A stretch of DNA of 6,309 nt from Caldilineae bacterium (GTDB taxonomy: Bacteria; Chloroflexota; Anaerolineae; J102). Under the pieces are notes generated by a model, which was given only the letters and a program-made list of their open reading frames with translations, was not told where the DNA came from and ran no database searches. The stretch is taken from the NCBI GenBank assembly GCA_011192085.1, contig DUEQ01000203.1, forward strand, positions 1 through 6,309. The letters run 5' to 3'. A program made the translations under genes and the position numbers. This document shows positions 5,582-6,309 of this stretch, piece by piece. Positions within the stretch are counted from its first letter, which is position 1. Every line of letters starts with the position of its first letter.

Positions 5582-6309
5582 GATGTCTTCTCTCGGGATG
5601 GCACTTGAAAATGGGGCAACGATTCGATTTTATGACGAGTTTTTTCCAAAACATCCGCTTCCACCAGACGATCGGTGGTCTTGAGCGCATAGTAAATGCT
5701 ATCCCGCTTGGAACGACCATGGGCCACCGTCACCAGGCCGTTGAGGCCCAGCAGCAGGGCCGCGCCATGCTCTTTGTTGTTCAACCGTTCAAGGATGGCG
5801 TGAAATGCGGGGCGGGCCAGGGCCGCGCCCACCTTCGAACGGGGCCGGGCCATGAGTTCATCCCGCAGGGTTTGAAAGATGAATTTCGCCACAGCCTCCG
5901 ACTGCTTCACAGCGATGTTGCCGGTGAAGCCGTCGGTGATCACCACATCGGCCTGGCCAGCCATCATCTCCTTGGGCTCGACCACGCCGATGTAGTTCAG
6001 ATGATTGCGCTGGGCCATGAGCACCTGCGCGGTCTTGATGAGCTGATTCCCCTTGCCCGTCTCTTCGCCATTGGCGAGGAAGGCCACCTGAGGATTCTCG
6101 ATATCCAGCAACGCCTTGGCGTAGATGGCGAGCATATGCGCCCATTGCACCAGCCATTCAGGCTTGCAGTCGGTGTTGGCCCCCACGTCGCCGAAGAGAT
6201 GAAAGCCGCTGAAGTTGGGAAAGGGGACCGTGAGCACAGCCCGATGCACCCCGCGGATGCGGCGAAAGACCATATGCCCCGCGGTGAGCACCGCGCCCGT
6301 GTTGCCCAC
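5578..6309 (-). CDS. plsX: Phosphate acyltransferase PlsX, 5' end outside window
   Basis: PlsX converts acyl-ACP and phosphate to acyl-phosphate, the donor used by the membrane acyltransferase PlsY to start phospholipid synthesis. The 243 residues seen are the C-terminal two thirds or so of a family usually about 330-350 residues long. Recognisable stretches are GNTGA (residues 2-6 of the visible part), DVGANTDCKPEWL (41-53), ANGEETGKGNQL (79-90), DVVITDGFTGN (121-131) and GAALLLGLNG (182-191). The first visible codon is GTG, but it is internal Val rather than a start, because the GNTGA motif normally lies about 100 residues into the protein. The gene ends in TGA overlapping the fabF ATG by four bases, so plsX and fabF form one transcription unit. 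The usual fabH, fabD, fabG and acpP are not between them. Confidence 0.93.
   Translation of the reverse strand: MGNTGAVLTAGHMVFRRIRGVHRAVLTVPFPNFSGFHLFGDVGANTDCKPEWLVQWAHMLAIYAKALLDIENPQVAFLANGEETGKGNQLIKTAQVLMAQRNHLNYIGVVEPKEMMAGQADVVITDGFTGNIAVKQSEAVAKFIFQTLRDELMARPRSKVGAALARPAFHAILERLNNKEHGAALLLGLNGLVTVAHGRSKRDSIYYALKTTDRLVEADVLEKTRHKIESLPHFQVPSREKTS
5582..5594 (-). promoter_or_regulatory. fabF ribosome binding site inside plsX
   Basis: GAGAGAAG (5594-5587 on the minus strand) is followed after 5 bases by the fabF ATG. It lies in the last codons of plsX, as expected for translational coupling through the ATGA overlap at 5578-5581. Confidence 0.6.

Overview
This is a GC-rich bacterial window of chromosomal, mostly housekeeping character. 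I see no transposase, phage gene, CRISPR array or RNA gene. The source is probably a member of the Chloroflexota (Anaerolineae-like). That is an inference from the flavour of the PlsX and FabF sequences, the high GC content and the short heptanucleotide repeats between genes. No marker gene in the window proves it.

Left block, minus strand (31-1214): a two-gene unit with a metallophosphoesterase upstream and a Nudix hydrolase downstream. They are separated by 2 bases and probably co-transcribed, and both families typically hydrolyse phosphate esters or anhydrides. Centre: an intergenic region of about 380 bp (1215-1595) between divergent genes, with several inverted repeats and weak promoter-like sites. 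It is followed on the plus strand by gltD (1596-3176), the iron-sulfur/FAD/NADPH subunit of glutamate synthase. No gltB is present in the window. A strong bidirectional hairpin terminator (3180-3221) ends gltD and also the minus-strand genes that converge on it.

Right block, minus strand (3220-6309): plsX (its 5' part lies beyond the window), then fabF overlapping it by ATGA, then a small membrane-anchored protein that resembles a NERD domain without its catalytic residues. PlsX makes acyl-phosphate for phospholipid synthesis and FabF elongates acyl-ACP, so this block is a fatty-acid/phospholipid cluster with an uncharacterised membrane protein attached.

The points most worth a second look are: a helical N-terminal extension of about 73 residues on FabF, fixed by the ATGA overlap; the degenerate NERD-like membrane protein; a gltD leader with two mutually exclusive hairpins and a good Shine-Dalgarno/ATG in the wrong frame; and two different heptamer repeats that each abut or contain a stop codon. 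I found no convincing new multi-gene system.
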